The position numbers and the translations under genes are program-made. A stretch of DNA of 36,498 nt from an uncultured bacterium. Lineage in GTDB: Bacteria > Patescibacteriota > Minisyncoccia > Moranbacterales > UBA1568. The DNA lies in the NCBI GenBank assembly GCA_937864125.1, contig CALMHZ010000001.1:1-36498 (forward strand), written 5' to 3'. The notes below the pieces were generated by a model. The model was not told the origin of the DNA. It did no database searches and saw nothing but the letters and a program-made list of their open reading frames with translations. Shown here piece by piece: positions 8,471-17,754 of the stretch (within the stretch, counting starts at the first letter, position 1; the number at the start of each line of letters is the position of its first letter).

Positions 8471-9043
8471 ATGAAAACGATCAAGCGGAAATTTCAAAAA
8501 GGATTTTCTTTGGGGGAAGTGCTGCTTTCCTTGGCCGTGCTGACCGCGGGAATCGTGCCTATACTGGGCGCGCTTTTGGGCGCGCTCACTACCTCGCTTA
8601 AGAATCAGGACACCATCATCGCCGCGGGTCTCGCCCAAGAAGGCATCGAGCTTGTGGTGAATGTGAGGGACAACGGAGTGCTGTCTTCCGCGAGCAGTGC
8701 CTTTGTCGGATTTCCAAATGGGAATCAGACGTGTCGGATCGATATAAACGCGCTAGCGCTTTCGGATCCTGTGACAAATCAAATCGAGTGCGGGGGTGGA
8801 GGCATCCAGTACTACTTTGATCTTTCTGTCGAGCCTTCGAACAAAGTATATGTTCATGATAACGCGCAGGGGAAATTCAAGCGGAAGATATTTATTTTCC
8901 TGCCGCCCGGACGGGATGAGGCTTTCGTTACGAGCGCCGTCTATTGGGGAGCGTATGATCCAACTCACAGCACGGTCGATACGGATTGCACCGCGCTTAA
9001 TGACTGCGTCCGCGCCCAGACGGTACTCAGGCCCTGGAAATAA
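8471..9043 (+). CDS. Minor pilin-like protein (PilV/GspI type)
   Basis: A 190-residue prepilin-like protein. Leader MKTIKRKFQKG is followed by FSLGEVLLSLAVLTAGIVPIL, with the processing Gly and Glu5 in place. In PilV/GspI-like proteins the conserved sequence after the helix includes a Q-E-G-I-E-L-type segment; here it reads LAQEGIELVVNVRDN. It starts 7 bp after the previous minor pilin. Further pairs of Cys (QTCRI, IECGG, TDCTA, NDCVR) suggest disulfides in the globular head. Its role is probably in pilus priming or tip composition. Confidence 0.87.
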   Translation: MKTIKRKFQKGFSLGEVLLSLAVLTAGIVPILGALLGALTTSLKNQDTIIAAGLAQEGIELVVNVRDNGVLSSASSAFVGFPNGNQTCRIDINALALSDPVTNQIECGGGGIQYYFDLSVEPSNKVYVHDNAQGKFKRKIFIFLPPGRDEAFVTSAVYWGAYDPTHSTVDTDCTALNDCVRAQTVLRPWK

Positions 9044-9096
9044 AGGCGAGAATCGGAATGAGCGCAGATCGTATGAATACTTATGAATAAAGCCGT

Positions 9097-9669
9097 ATGA
9101 GTACCAGTCGAAAAAAAACCTTACCGGGCTTCACCCTGATCGAGATGGTTATTTCTCTCGGAATATTTTCCATCATCGCCGTCGCCGTCGCCGGAACCTT
9201 CGCGTCGGGATTTTCAACTTACAAGGAAACCCGGGCGCTCTCGCGCAACCTCGAGAGCGCGCAGTTTGCCATGAACACCCTTGCGAAGCTTCTGCGTACG
9301 AGCACGGTCGATCCGGGAAGTCCTTCTTCGTCAAATCAGATTATTTTTTATGACCATTCTTCTTCGCGCTGTTTCCAGTATCGGATATGGTCCTCAGCTG
9401 TAGGCTCTAGCGTGCTCCAGGCCCGCTGGTTTCCCTTGACGGACAGCTCCCTTTGCCGTTCTTCCACCAATGCCACTTTTCCCCCGACATTTAGCCAGGT
9501 TACCTCGGGATTTGTTACCGGAGGGTTTCTGATTACTCCTTCTATGAATCCGACGCGCGCAGGGCGCGTCACGCTCAGTCTTTCGGTGAAAACAAACGCT
9601 TCTGCCGTCCGCGAGGCGCATGTGCAGACGACCACCTCTTTGCGGGACTACAAAGAAATCGGCTTCTAA
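9097..9669 (+). CDS. Minor pilin-like protein (PilW/GspJ type)
   Basis: A 190-residue prepilin-like protein. Leader MSTSRKKTLPG precedes FTLIEMVISLGIFSIIAVAVAG, with Glu5 present. The post-helix segment LSRNLESAQFAMNTLAKLLRTS is typical of PilW/GspJ-like minor pilins, as is the following beta-rich domain. Two Cys occur (SRCFQY and SLCRSS). With the two genes before it, the order H-I-J-like fits the tip complex of type II secretion and type IV pili. It ends the pilus locus. The next gene has its own promoter and no relation to pili. Confidence 0.86.
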   Translation: MSTSRKKTLPGFTLIEMVISLGIFSIIAVAVAGTFASGFSTYKETRALSRNLESAQFAMNTLAKLLRTSTVDPGSPSSSNQIIFYDHSSSRCFQYRIWSSAVGSSVLQARWFPLTDSSLCRSSTNATFPPTFSQVTSGFVTGGFLITPSMNPTRAGRVTLSLSVKTNASAVREAHVQTTTSLRDYKEIGF

Positions 9670-9702
9670 GAGTGTAGCGAAGAAAGCGGCTTATGGTGCC
9701 TC

Positions 9703-9731
9703 TTGACATCGGGTCTTTTTTGTGGTACTTT
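9703..9731 (+). promoter_or_regulatory. Promoter of the PEP-CTERM gene
   Basis: TTGACA (9703-9708), 17 nt spacer, TACTTT (9726-9731) with TGG just before it (extended -10). The -35 is a full consensus match. The leader of about 70 nt contains a small hairpin, ATAGAC / GTCTAT at 9741-9757, and an AAGGAG RBS at 9796-9801. Confidence 0.75.
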
Positions 9732-9808
9732 GGCTTTCGCATAGACAGAGCGTCTATGATTCAGCATAGGCATGGTGCTTATGGAGTTTTTTTACAAGGA
9801 GAAGAATC

Positions 9809-10495
9809 GTGTGGAACAAAAGTAAAGAAAAAGCAGTAAAGTGGTGTACCGCGCTCATCCTCGCATTTCTCGCATTTCCCGCGGCTGCGGTCACAACTCA
9901 GCTTATCGATGGGTTTGAAGGAGGAATGCTGGGATCATGGTGGACGGTCCGCAATGGCGTCGTTCCGGATGATGTGGATGTGTATAACGCTATTTCCGCA
10001 AGGTATAATGGGGGTGCGGGTCCGCAGCTCTACTATCCGCCAGAGGGGAGCTGGATGGTGGTCGTCGAATCGGGCGATCCGGCGACGACGATTGAGACCA
10101 GCTTCAACGCGGCAAACGGAGCAACACTTCAATTTTCGTGGTTTTTTCACACGATAGTTGATTCCCATGAGGGGTATAATGATTCCGCAGGAATAGTGCT
10201 GAATGGCACAAGCATGGTGCTTATAACCTCTGCGACGACGGGGCAGGGCGTTGGGGGAGAAAATACCGGTTGGCAAGAGTTTTCGCTGCCGCTCTCTCCT
10301 GGGCAAGTGAGTCTCGGTCTGTGGGTGAAAAATGATGCAGCTTTCCCTACATATGATTCCCAGTTTGCGATCGATAATATCCGTGTAACCTACGCGGTAC
10401 CCGAAGCGTCGACCTGGGCGATGATGCTCTCGGGTCTTGGGTTGATCGGATATGCTGTGGGAAGGCAGAGGAAGGCCCCGGTGCCGATTCGATAA
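9809..10495 (+). CDS. Secreted PEP-CTERM sorting-domain protein
   Basis: A 228-residue protein with an N-terminal signal peptide (MWNKSKEKAVKWC then TALILAFLAFPAAAVTT, probable cleavage after AAA). A beta-rich domain (FEGGMLGSWW..., QFSWFFHTIVDSHEGYNDSAG, FAIDNIRVTY) looks like a jelly-roll/lectin-like fold. The C-terminus has the full PEP-CTERM tripartite signal: VPEASTW at about 197-203, a hydrophobic helix MMLSGLGLIGYAVG, then the basic RQRK. Such tails are cut by exosortases. The start is GTG 9809, supported by AAGGAG 7 nt upstream. It stands alone between a strong promoter and a strong terminator. No exosortase gene is in the window, and PEP-CTERM proteins are typical of Gram-negative biofilm formers, so recent acquisition is likely. 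Confidence 0.9.
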   Translation: MWNKSKEKAVKWCTALILAFLAFPAAAVTTQLIDGFEGGMLGSWWTVRNGVVPDDVDVYNAISARYNGGAGPQLYYPPEGSWMVVVESGDPATTIETSFNAANGATLQFSWFFHTIVDSHEGYNDSAGIVLNGTSMVLITSATTGQGVGGENTGWQEFSLPLSPGQVSLGLWVKNDAAFPTYDSQFAIDNIRVTYAVPEASTWAMMLSGLGLIGYAVGRQRKAPVPIR

Positions 10496-10520
10496 TCGGA
10501 AAGCTCGCGGAATCTGTCGT

Positions 10521-12697
<2,177 letters not shown>

Positions 12698-12747
12698 GCC
12701 GTAGGCGCTCCGTATCTGGGTGAAATTGATTTTTTGATCGTACGAGT

Positions 12748-13035
12748 ATGTTGAGCAAAGAGGAAGTCGAACACATAGCCGTCTTGGCGCGCATCGGTCT
12801 TTCCGACGACGAGGTCGCGCGCTACCAGAAAGACCTTTCGCAGGTACTGGATTTTTTCAAGGAATTGGAAGCCTTCGACATGCCTCCCGAAGAAACGAGT
12901 GAAAGCGTTCCGCGAAAGAAGAATGATACCCGGGAAGATCGCGTGGAAAATTTTCCATCACATGGGAGAAAGATTATAATGGATAATATGCCCGAGAGGA
13001 AAGAGGGATATGTAAAGGTGCGTTCGGTATTTTGA
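12748..13035 (+). CDS. gatC: Aspartyl/glutamyl-tRNA(Asn/Gln) amidotransferase subunit C
   Basis: 95 residues, the normal GatC length. It opens MLSKEEVEHIAVLARIGLSDDE and continues YQKDLSQVLDFFKELEAFD, which is the GatC signature. GatC wraps around the GatA-GatB interface of the amidotransferase that converts Glu-tRNA(Gln) or Asp-tRNA(Asn) to the amidated form. The end of the protein (YVKVRSVF) matches the family's V-K-V-P-x-V-(F/L) ending apart from Arg in place of Pro. GatA follows 93 bp downstream. GatB is not in this window. Confidence 0.95.
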   Translation: MLSKEEVEHIAVLARIGLSDDEVARYQKDLSQVLDFFKELEAFDMPPEETSESVPRKKNDTREDRVENFPSHGRKIIMDNMPERKEGYVKVRSVF

Positions 13036-13128
13036 AGCCCACGCGCCAGGAGCGGGTCTTTTTTGTCACAGGTCTTCCGAAGCTATGCGCTGCCGCCCTT
13101 ACTTTTTTGATTCCTTGAGTATTTTTTT

Positions 13129-14574
13129 ATGATTCGAGCGTTGCATGAACAGCTGAAAGCTCAAGAGATAACCGCCCTTTCCCTCGCGGAGAAGCACCTT
13201 GGGGTTATCGATGAAAAAGATTCCGAAATAGGAGCCTTTCTTACCGTTACTGCCGAAGAGGCCCTTTCGAGCGCCGCTCGCGTCGATGAGAAGATCGCGC
13301 GAGGCGAGGCTATCGATCTGCTTGAAGGTATTCCCGGAGCCATAAAGGACAATATGTGCGCCGAAGGAATCCGTACCACGGCCGCGTCCAAAATGCTCGA
13401 TAGCTATATCGCGCCCTTTGACGCGACCGTCGTGTCGAACCTCAAGCAATCAGGCGCTACGATACTCGGAAAAACCAATATGGATGAGTTCGCGATGGGA
13501 TCATCCACGGAATCGAGCGCCTACGGGAAGACGAAAAATCCGATCGATCCTACGCGCGTCCCCGGCGGGTCATCCGGAGGATCGGCCGCGGCGGTCGCAA
13601 GCGGCGAAGCCGTGTTCGCGCTCGGGAGCGATACGGGCGGATCGATCCGCCAGCCGGCATCTTTCTGCGGCATCGTCGGGCTCAAGCCGACTTATGGCAG
13701 GGTGTCCCGTTCGGGACTCATCGCCATGGCATCTTCGCTCGATCAGATCGGACCATTCGCGACTACCGTTGAGGACGCCGCGATCGTGTTTTCCCGGATC
13801 GCCGGATATGATCCGAAAGATGTGACTACGACGCAAAGCAACGACAAGCGCTTCGAGAATTATCTGTCGGGTGACATGAGCGGCCTCCGGATCGGGATAC
13901 CGAAAGAATATTTTTCTGAAAACCTCGATAAGCGGGTGCTTTCCGTGATGGAAAAGGCTATCGAGCGGCTGGAGTCGCTCGGGGCGATACTTGTGGATAT
14001 TTCCTTGCCGTATACGGAGTACGCGCTTCCGGCATACTATATCATCATGCCGTCTGAGGTGAGCTCGAATCTCGCGCGGTTCGACGGCATACGGTACGGA
14101 CTTCATGTCGATGACCGAAAGGAGCGTATGGACGGCAATGGGACGCTGCTTGAAACGTATCTCGACAGCCGCGCCTACGGGTTCGGCGAAGAGGTGAAAC
14201 GCCGTATTATGCTCGGAACCTACGCGCTGTCCGCTGGATATTATGACGCGTATTACAAGAAGGCCCAGGCGGTGAGGGAGTTGATCCGCCAGGATTTCTC
14301 CGAGGCGTTCAAAAAAGTCGATGTGATTTTTTCACCGACCGCCCCCGAACCCGCGTTTCCTTTCGGGGACAAGACGCAGGATCTCTTGAAGATGTATCTT
14401 TCCGATATCTATACCGTCACCGCGAACCTGGCCGGGATTCCCGCTATCTCGTTTCCGATCGGGACGGTGCTCGAGAAGGGAACTTCTCTCCCCGTTGGGG
14501 GGCAGCTTATGGGAAAGTGGTTCGATGAGGAGACGGTGCTGCGCGCCGCTCATGCGTATGAGACGGATAAGTGA
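13129..14574 (+). CDS. gatA: Glutamyl-tRNA(Gln) amidotransferase subunit A
   Basis: A 481-residue amidase-signature enzyme of standard length. The Ser-cisSer-Lys triad is complete: K73 in GAIKDN, cis-Ser148 in G-G-S-S-G-G-S (146-152) and nucleophile S172 in GSDTGGS. The spacings (75 and 24 residues) equal those I recall for characterised GatA (K79/S154/S178 in Staphylococcus aureus). GatA releases ammonia from glutamine for the transamidation carried out with GatB. The ATG at 13129 follows a T-rich stretch with GAG about 11 nt upstream. The same GAG-(N)-TATTTTTTT-ATG arrangement occurs before speD. Confidence 0.97.
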   Translation: MIRALHEQLKAQEITALSLAEKHLGVIDEKDSEIGAFLTVTAEEALSSAARVDEKIARGEAIDLLEGIPGAIKDNMCAEGIRTTAASKMLDSYIAPFDATVVSNLKQSGATILGKTNMDEFAMGSSTESSAYGKTKNPIDPTRVPGGSSGGSAAAVASGEAVFALGSDTGGSIRQPASFCGIVGLKPTYGRVSRSGLIAMASSLDQIGPFATTVEDAAIVFSRIAGYDPKDVTTTQSNDKRFENYLSGDMSGLRIGIPKEYFSENLDKRVLSVMEKAIERLESLGAILVDISLPYTEYALPAYYIIMPSEVSSNLARFDGIRYGLHVDDRKERMDGNGTLLETYLDSRAYGFGEEVKRRIMLGTYALSAGYYDAYYKKAQAVRELIRQDFSEAFKKVDVIFSPTAPEPAFPFGDKTQDLLKMYLSDIYTVTANLAGIPAISFPIGTVLEKGTSLPVGGQLMGKWFDEETVLRAAHAYETDK

Positions 14575-14617
14575 TTTCCTTTCGCGCCGACTATCTGGAA
14601 GCGGAGGAGAGACCGAA

Positions 14618-14646
14618 TTGACATGAAGATTGATATGTGATATAAG
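14618..14646 (+). promoter_or_regulatory. Strong sigma-70-type promoter of a small transcription unit
   Basis: TTGACA (14618-14623), 17 nt, TATAAG (14641-14646): 11 of 12 consensus bases at ideal spacing. This is the best promoter in the window. It serves only a transcript of about 245 nt that ends at the terminator at 14870-14899. Confidence 0.85.
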
Positions 14647-14677
14647 AAAGCGTGTTCTTTTAATGAAGGAGAGTATC

Positions 14678-14830
14678 GTGAAGATCCGTGGAAAATTAGC
14701 TCGTCTTCGTGGAAAATTCCGTCCAAAAATAATGCGACCTCTAAAGAATTCCAGAGGGCGCTTCCGCTGCTCTATGCGCAGCTTCGCGGCGGTGCTTTTC
14801 CGTTATTGGGATCGGAAGCAGAGTTCGTGA
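14678..14830 (+). CDS. Small very basic protein, 50 residues, unknown function (or part of an ncRNA)
   Basis: A GTG start at 14678 has AAGGAG (14666-14671) 6 nt upstream. An in-frame ATG at 14664 is less likely because the RBS lies downstream of it. The protein begins VKIRGKLARLRGKFRPK (first residue Met when initiated) and is about 30% Arg+Lys, with no membrane segment. A 21-nt near-repeat encodes RGKLARL-RGKF. I recognise no family; basic composition would suit nucleic-acid or ribosome binding, but this is a guess. It sits alone between a near-consensus promoter and a strong terminator in the 340-bp gap between gatA and the Nudix gene. The alternative is a structured non-coding RNA of about 245 nt. 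Confidence 0.5.
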   Translation: MKIRGKLARLRGKFRPKIMRPLKNSRGRFRCSMRSFAAVLFRYWDRKQSS

Positions 14831-14869
14831 TGATCCTCAAATACAGCCAGATCCGATGAAAATTCTTTG

Positions 14870-14899
14870 ACCGCAACCACTTGCGGTTTTTTGTTTTTT
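14870..14899 (+). terminator. Rho-independent terminator of the small transcription unit
   Basis: A 7-bp stem (ACCGCAA / TTGCGGT) with loop CCAC, followed by a T-rich tract TTTTTGTTTTTT. It ends only 16 bp before the Nudix start codon, so the Nudix gene must be transcribed from read-through or an unrecognised promoter. Confidence 0.9.
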
Positions 14900-14915
14900 A
14901 GAGGAAAGTAGGGAT

Positions 14916-15446
14916 ATGAATATACCCGTGTGGAAGCCGCTTTATTTTTTCGGAAAACTTCTCGGCCTATCGGTCGCCTGGGAGGTATCGATCGGCGCCG
15001 CGGTGTTCCGCGTGGAAGATGGGCGTCGCCGGTATCTTATACTGCGCTATCCGAGCGGACATTATGATTTTCCAAAAGGGCATATGGAAGCCGGTGAAAC
15101 CGAGGAAGAGACCCTGTTCCGCGAAGTAGAGGAAGAGACCGGCATCAAGGAGCTTTCCATCCTTCCGGTGCGTGAAAGTATCCGATATTTTTATACGGCG
15201 AAGGGAAGCGAGCGGGCGCGGCGCAGACGGGAAGGCCGCCCCTTGCATATTTTCAAACAAGTCCATTTCTATCCCGCGGAAACTCCCGCGTCCTTTGTGC
15301 GGATTTCTCATGAGCATACCGGGTTCGAGTGGCTTCCCTACGAAGAAGCCTTGTCCAAGCTTACCTTTGACAACGCGAGGCGAGTATTGAAGAAGAGCGA
15401 GGAGTATATCGGTCGAAAAGAAAAAGAAATTCTCTCTGCTCCGTAG
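14916..15446 (+). CDS. Nudix hydrolase, Ap4A-hydrolase-like
   Basis: A 176-residue Nudix protein. The Nudix box is exact: G55-x5-E61-x7-R69-E70-V-E-E-E-T-G-I77, which forms the Mg-binding loop-helix-loop. DFPKGHMEAGE before it is typical of the diadenosine polyphosphate hydrolase / MutT group. An N-terminal hydrophobic stretch (YFFGKLLGLSVAWEVSIGAAVF) begins the fold rather than a membrane segment. Substrate cannot be told from the sequence. Upstream is a terminator. The next gene, the ABC-F ATPase, has its own promoter, so no functional link is implied. Confidence 0.92.
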   Translation: MNIPVWKPLYFFGKLLGLSVAWEVSIGAAVFRVEDGRRRYLILRYPSGHYDFPKGHMEAGETEEETLFREVEEETGIKELSILPVRESIRYFYTAKGSERARRRREGRPLHIFKQVHFYPAETPASFVRISHEHTGFEWLPYEEALSKLTFDNARRVLKKSEEYIGRKEKEILSAP

Positions 15447-15612
15447 TAATAATGATGGTGCGGGATGCCTCCTGCGCGTATGAATGCTTTCCTCTTGCGG
15501 AAGAGGGTTTCGGAAAGATCCGGCACGGCTTGGTCGCGGCTATAAAGAAAAAAACTTCGGCGCGACGGGGAGGAATTCTGGAGAAAGAACTCTTTCGGAA
15601 AGGAAAGATGCT

Positions 15613-15641
15613 TTGCAATTTGTTTCCATTGCTGATATAAA
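15613..15641 (+). promoter_or_regulatory. Promoter of the ABC-F gene
   Basis: TTGCAA (15613-15618), 17 nt, TATAAA (15636-15641), with TGA immediately before the -10 (extended). It predicts a short leader of about 20 nt containing GAGAG before the ATG at 15667. The 165 bp between the Nudix stop and this promoter hold a short hairpin CCTCTT-GCGG-AAGAGG (about 15490-15505) and nothing else I can support. Confidence 0.65.
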
Positions 15642-15666
15642 GGCATTTCATAGAGAGTACCAGCAT

Positions 15667-17361
15667 ATGATCACTGTCCGAAACATTTTCAAGCGATATG
15701 GCCCCCTCAAGGTGCTTTTGGGTGTAAGTTTTTCGATGTCTCGGGGCCAAAAGGTCGCCCTCGTTGGTCCCAACGGTGTGGGGAAATCGACGCTCCTTCG
15801 TATTCTTGCCGGGGTAGAAGCGGAGGATCGAGGAAAAATAGAGCGGATCAATGGATTGCGTGTCGCTTTCCTCGAACAGGAGATCACAGCGGAGTCGCCT
15901 TCGGAAACGGTTCTGGCCGCGCTCCGAAGAATTTCCGGCGTGGCAGCGGTCGAGGAGAAGCTTGCGAAACTCGAGGAGAAGCTGGATACGGAAGAAACCC
16001 TTGCGGCGTATGGAGAGCTTCGGGATATGCATGAGCGGATGGGCGGCTTCTCATTTCCTCGAAAGGCGAGAATGGCCCTCGATGGGCTCGGCTTGCACCG
16101 GGTCGAACTCGGAAAAATGATGGCTGAGATTAGCGGAGGCGAACGGCGTCGGGTCGCGCTCTCGGCCATCTTGCTCGGAGAATCGGATCTCTTGCTCCTC
16201 GATGAACCGACGAATGATCTGGATCTCCCATCAATACTTTGGCTCGAGAATTTTTTGAGGGAAACGAGATCGGCTGTCATAGTCGCGTCGCACGATCGCG
16301 CGTTTCTCGATGCCGTGGTGGGGAAAGTGCTCGAGATAGACTGGCATTTCCGCATGGGGAAAATGTGGACGGGGAATTATACGACTTATTTTCGTGAAAA
16401 GTCAGAAATGCTTCGCAGGGAGCGCGAAGAGCATACCCGAACGGAGGAGGAACGGGCTCGTCTCAAGGAAACGGCGCTTGAAAAGAAAGAATGGGCGCGC
16501 ATCGGCGGCGAACAAGTGATGCCGGATCGAGACAAGATGTCCCAGGGGTATCATCGTGACCGGGCGGAACGGAAGTTCGGAGCGGCAGCGAAGGCTCTCG
16601 AACAAAGGGCGGACCAGGTGAAGCGTATCCATCCGCACGCCGAGCGTGATCCGTTGGAAATATATTTCGAACCGACGCAGGGCGGGGATGCTTCGATTTC
16701 GCTTGGAGGCGTGGTCATCGGGCGTGGCGACTTCCGTCTGGGGCCGATGGATATGAATATGCCGTACGGATCCCGCGTCGGTATTTTTGGCCAGAATGGT
16801 ACCGGAAAATCAACACTGCTTGAAACTATGGAAGGGAAGCTGGAATGCGTCAAAGGAGGCGTCACGCGAGGAGATGCGGTAAAGCTCGGCGTCCTTTCTC
16901 AGATGAACGGTGCGATCCCACTTAAAAAGACCGCCGTAGAGTGGATCACGCAGTCGACGGATATCAAAGGCGAGGCCGACGCCATCAGGTTCTTGGTCCG
17001 CTTTTTACTCGATGCTCCCGCTGTCGAGGCGCCCTTGGAAAAGCTGTCTCCCGGCGAGCGCATGCGCATAGCCTTCGCCTTTCTCATGGCGTCGAAGGTC
17101 AATGTGCTTGTCTTGGATGAGCCGACGAACCACCTCGATCTCGAGGCGGTGACGGCGCTTGAGAGCGCGATCCATCTTTATAAGGGGACGCTTATCCTCG
17201 TCTCGCATGACCGGGCGTTTCTTTCGAACATCCAGTTTTCGCAGGTATGGTCCCTCTCGGATGGCGCGATTTTCCGTGAAACGGACTATGCGAGCTATCT
17301 CGAGCGCGCCTTGGTCGAAGCCGAGCGGGAGAAGCGGGCGATGCGGCGGGTGTCATTTTGA
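15667..17361 (+). CDS. ABC-F family ATPase (ribosome-associated type)
   Basis: 564 residues with two fused ABC domains and no membrane segments. Domain 1: Walker A GPNGVGKST (34-42), signature ISGGERRR, Walker B LLLLDEPTNDLD. A charged linker follows (about 240-330), rich in R/E/K (REREEHTRTEEERARLKET), which is the ABC-F interdomain arm that enters the ribosomal E-site region. Domain 2: Walker A GQNGTGKST, signature LSPGERMRI, Walker B VLVLDEPTNHLD. Family members (EttA, Uup, resistance ABC-F) act on stalled or antibiotic-bound ribosomes; which subgroup this is cannot be judged. The start at ATG 15667 follows from the MITVRNIFKRYG opening and the promoter. Its terminator is shared with a minus-strand gene. 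Confidence 0.95.
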   Translation: MITVRNIFKRYGPLKVLLGVSFSMSRGQKVALVGPNGVGKSTLLRILAGVEAEDRGKIERINGLRVAFLEQEITAESPSETVLAALRRISGVAAVEEKLAKLEEKLDTEETLAAYGELRDMHERMGGFSFPRKARMALDGLGLHRVELGKMMAEISGGERRRVALSAILLGESDLLLLDEPTNDLDLPSILWLENFLRETRSAVIVASHDRAFLDAVVGKVLEIDWHFRMGKMWTGNYTTYFREKSEMLRREREEHTRTEEERARLKETALEKKEWARIGGEQVMPDRDKMSQGYHRDRAERKFGAAAKALEQRADQVKRIHPHAERDPLEIYFEPTQGGDASISLGGVVIGRGDFRLGPMDMNMPYGSRVGIFGQNGTGKSTLLETMEGKLECVKGGVTRGDAVKLGVLSQMNGAIPLKKTAVEWITQSTDIKGEADAIRFLVRFLLDAPAVEAPLEKLSPGERMRIAFAFLMASKVNVLVLDEPTNHLDLEAVTALESAIHLYKGTLILVSHDRAFLSNIQFSQVWSLSDGAIFRETDYASYLERALVEAEREKRAMRRVSF

Positions 17362-17395
17362 ACAATGGTTTCCCCCGGAGTCGACGCATAAAAAA

Positions 17396-17437
17396 ACAGG
17401 GAGGCTCGCAAGAGCTCCCTGTCGCATCGTTTTTTCT
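17396..17437. terminator. Bidirectional Rho-independent terminator
   Basis: Stem ACAGGGAG / CTCCCTGT extended by CTC / GAG around loop GCAA, with one bulged G. On the plus strand a T-run follows after 7 nt (TTTTTTCTTT). On the minus strand seven T follow the stem directly, which is the better terminator. It therefore ends both the ABC-F transcript and the minus-strand small gene. Confidence 0.88.
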
Positions 17438-17449
17438 TTGGGCAACTTT

Positions 17450-17611
17450 TCAGTAGAGAGGTTTTCTGCGTGGCGGGTGTTGCGAATGGGTATGATTTTG
17501 AGTCGGTGGAGACGGATGTTTCCGTGTCAATTCGTTTGTTTCTTGAGAATTTTCACTTGAAGATGGCTGAGGGGTTTTCTCCGTTGGCTTTGCGTGGCGG
17601 GTCGATGGCAT
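17450..17611 (-). CDS. Small Pro/Ser/Thr/His-rich protein, 53 residues, unknown function
   Basis: Read on the minus strand from ATG (17611-17609) to TGA (17452-17450). The product starts MPSTRHAKPTEKTPQPS and ends HPPRRKPLY. It is rich in Pro, Ser, Thr, Gln, His and basic residues, with no Cys and no hydrophobic segment, so it is probably disordered. It is supported as a gene by GGAG 8 nt upstream of the ATG, a good promoter at 17674-17702 and a terminator with seven T right after it. It is the only protein gene on the minus strand that I can support in this window. I recognise no family. The transcript could also act as an RNA. Confidence 0.6.
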   Translation of the reverse strand: MPSTRHAKPTEKTPQPSSSENSQETNELTRKHPSPPTQNHTHSQHPPRRKPLY

Positions 17612-17673
17612 GGTATTTTCTCCGTTTGTGAAAAAACAAAATACTTCTCATCCCGAAAAATGGGAATTTGATT

Positions 17674-17702
17674 ATTCTACCAAAGAAATGCCGCGCCGTC
17701 AA
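17674..17702 (-). promoter_or_regulatory. Minus-strand promoter of the 53-residue gene
   Basis: On the minus strand: TTGACG (17702-17697), 17 nt spacer, TAGAAT (17679-17674). Ten of twelve bases match the consensus at ideal spacing. The leader is about 55 nt and includes a short TCCC / GGGA hairpin. It is divergent from and almost adjacent to the secD promoter. Confidence 0.7.
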
Positions 17703-17717
17703 CAGTCGAGGCTGCCC

Positions 17718-17747
17718 TTGATTTAGCCCGCGCTTTCCTTGTATACT
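17718..17747 (+). promoter_or_regulatory. secD promoter with leaderless layout
   Basis: TTGATT (17718-17723), 18 nt, TATACT (17742-17747). The -10 box ends 7 nt before the secD ATG, so the transcript should begin at the start codon. The bases before the ATG (GCTTTCC) contain no Shine-Dalgarno sequence. Confidence 0.65.
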
Positions 17748-17754
17748 GCTTTCC

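Noticed and set aside
13036-13128. Terminator between gatC and gatA near the GCGGGTCTTTTTTG
   Set aside because: The T tract is present but no stable stem can be built; I could pair only about five bases with a bulge.
15452-15640. 62-codon plus-strand frame before the ABC-F gene as a leader peptide
   Set aside because: No RBS, and the best ABC-F promoter lies downstream of or at its end, so it would not be on the same transcript.
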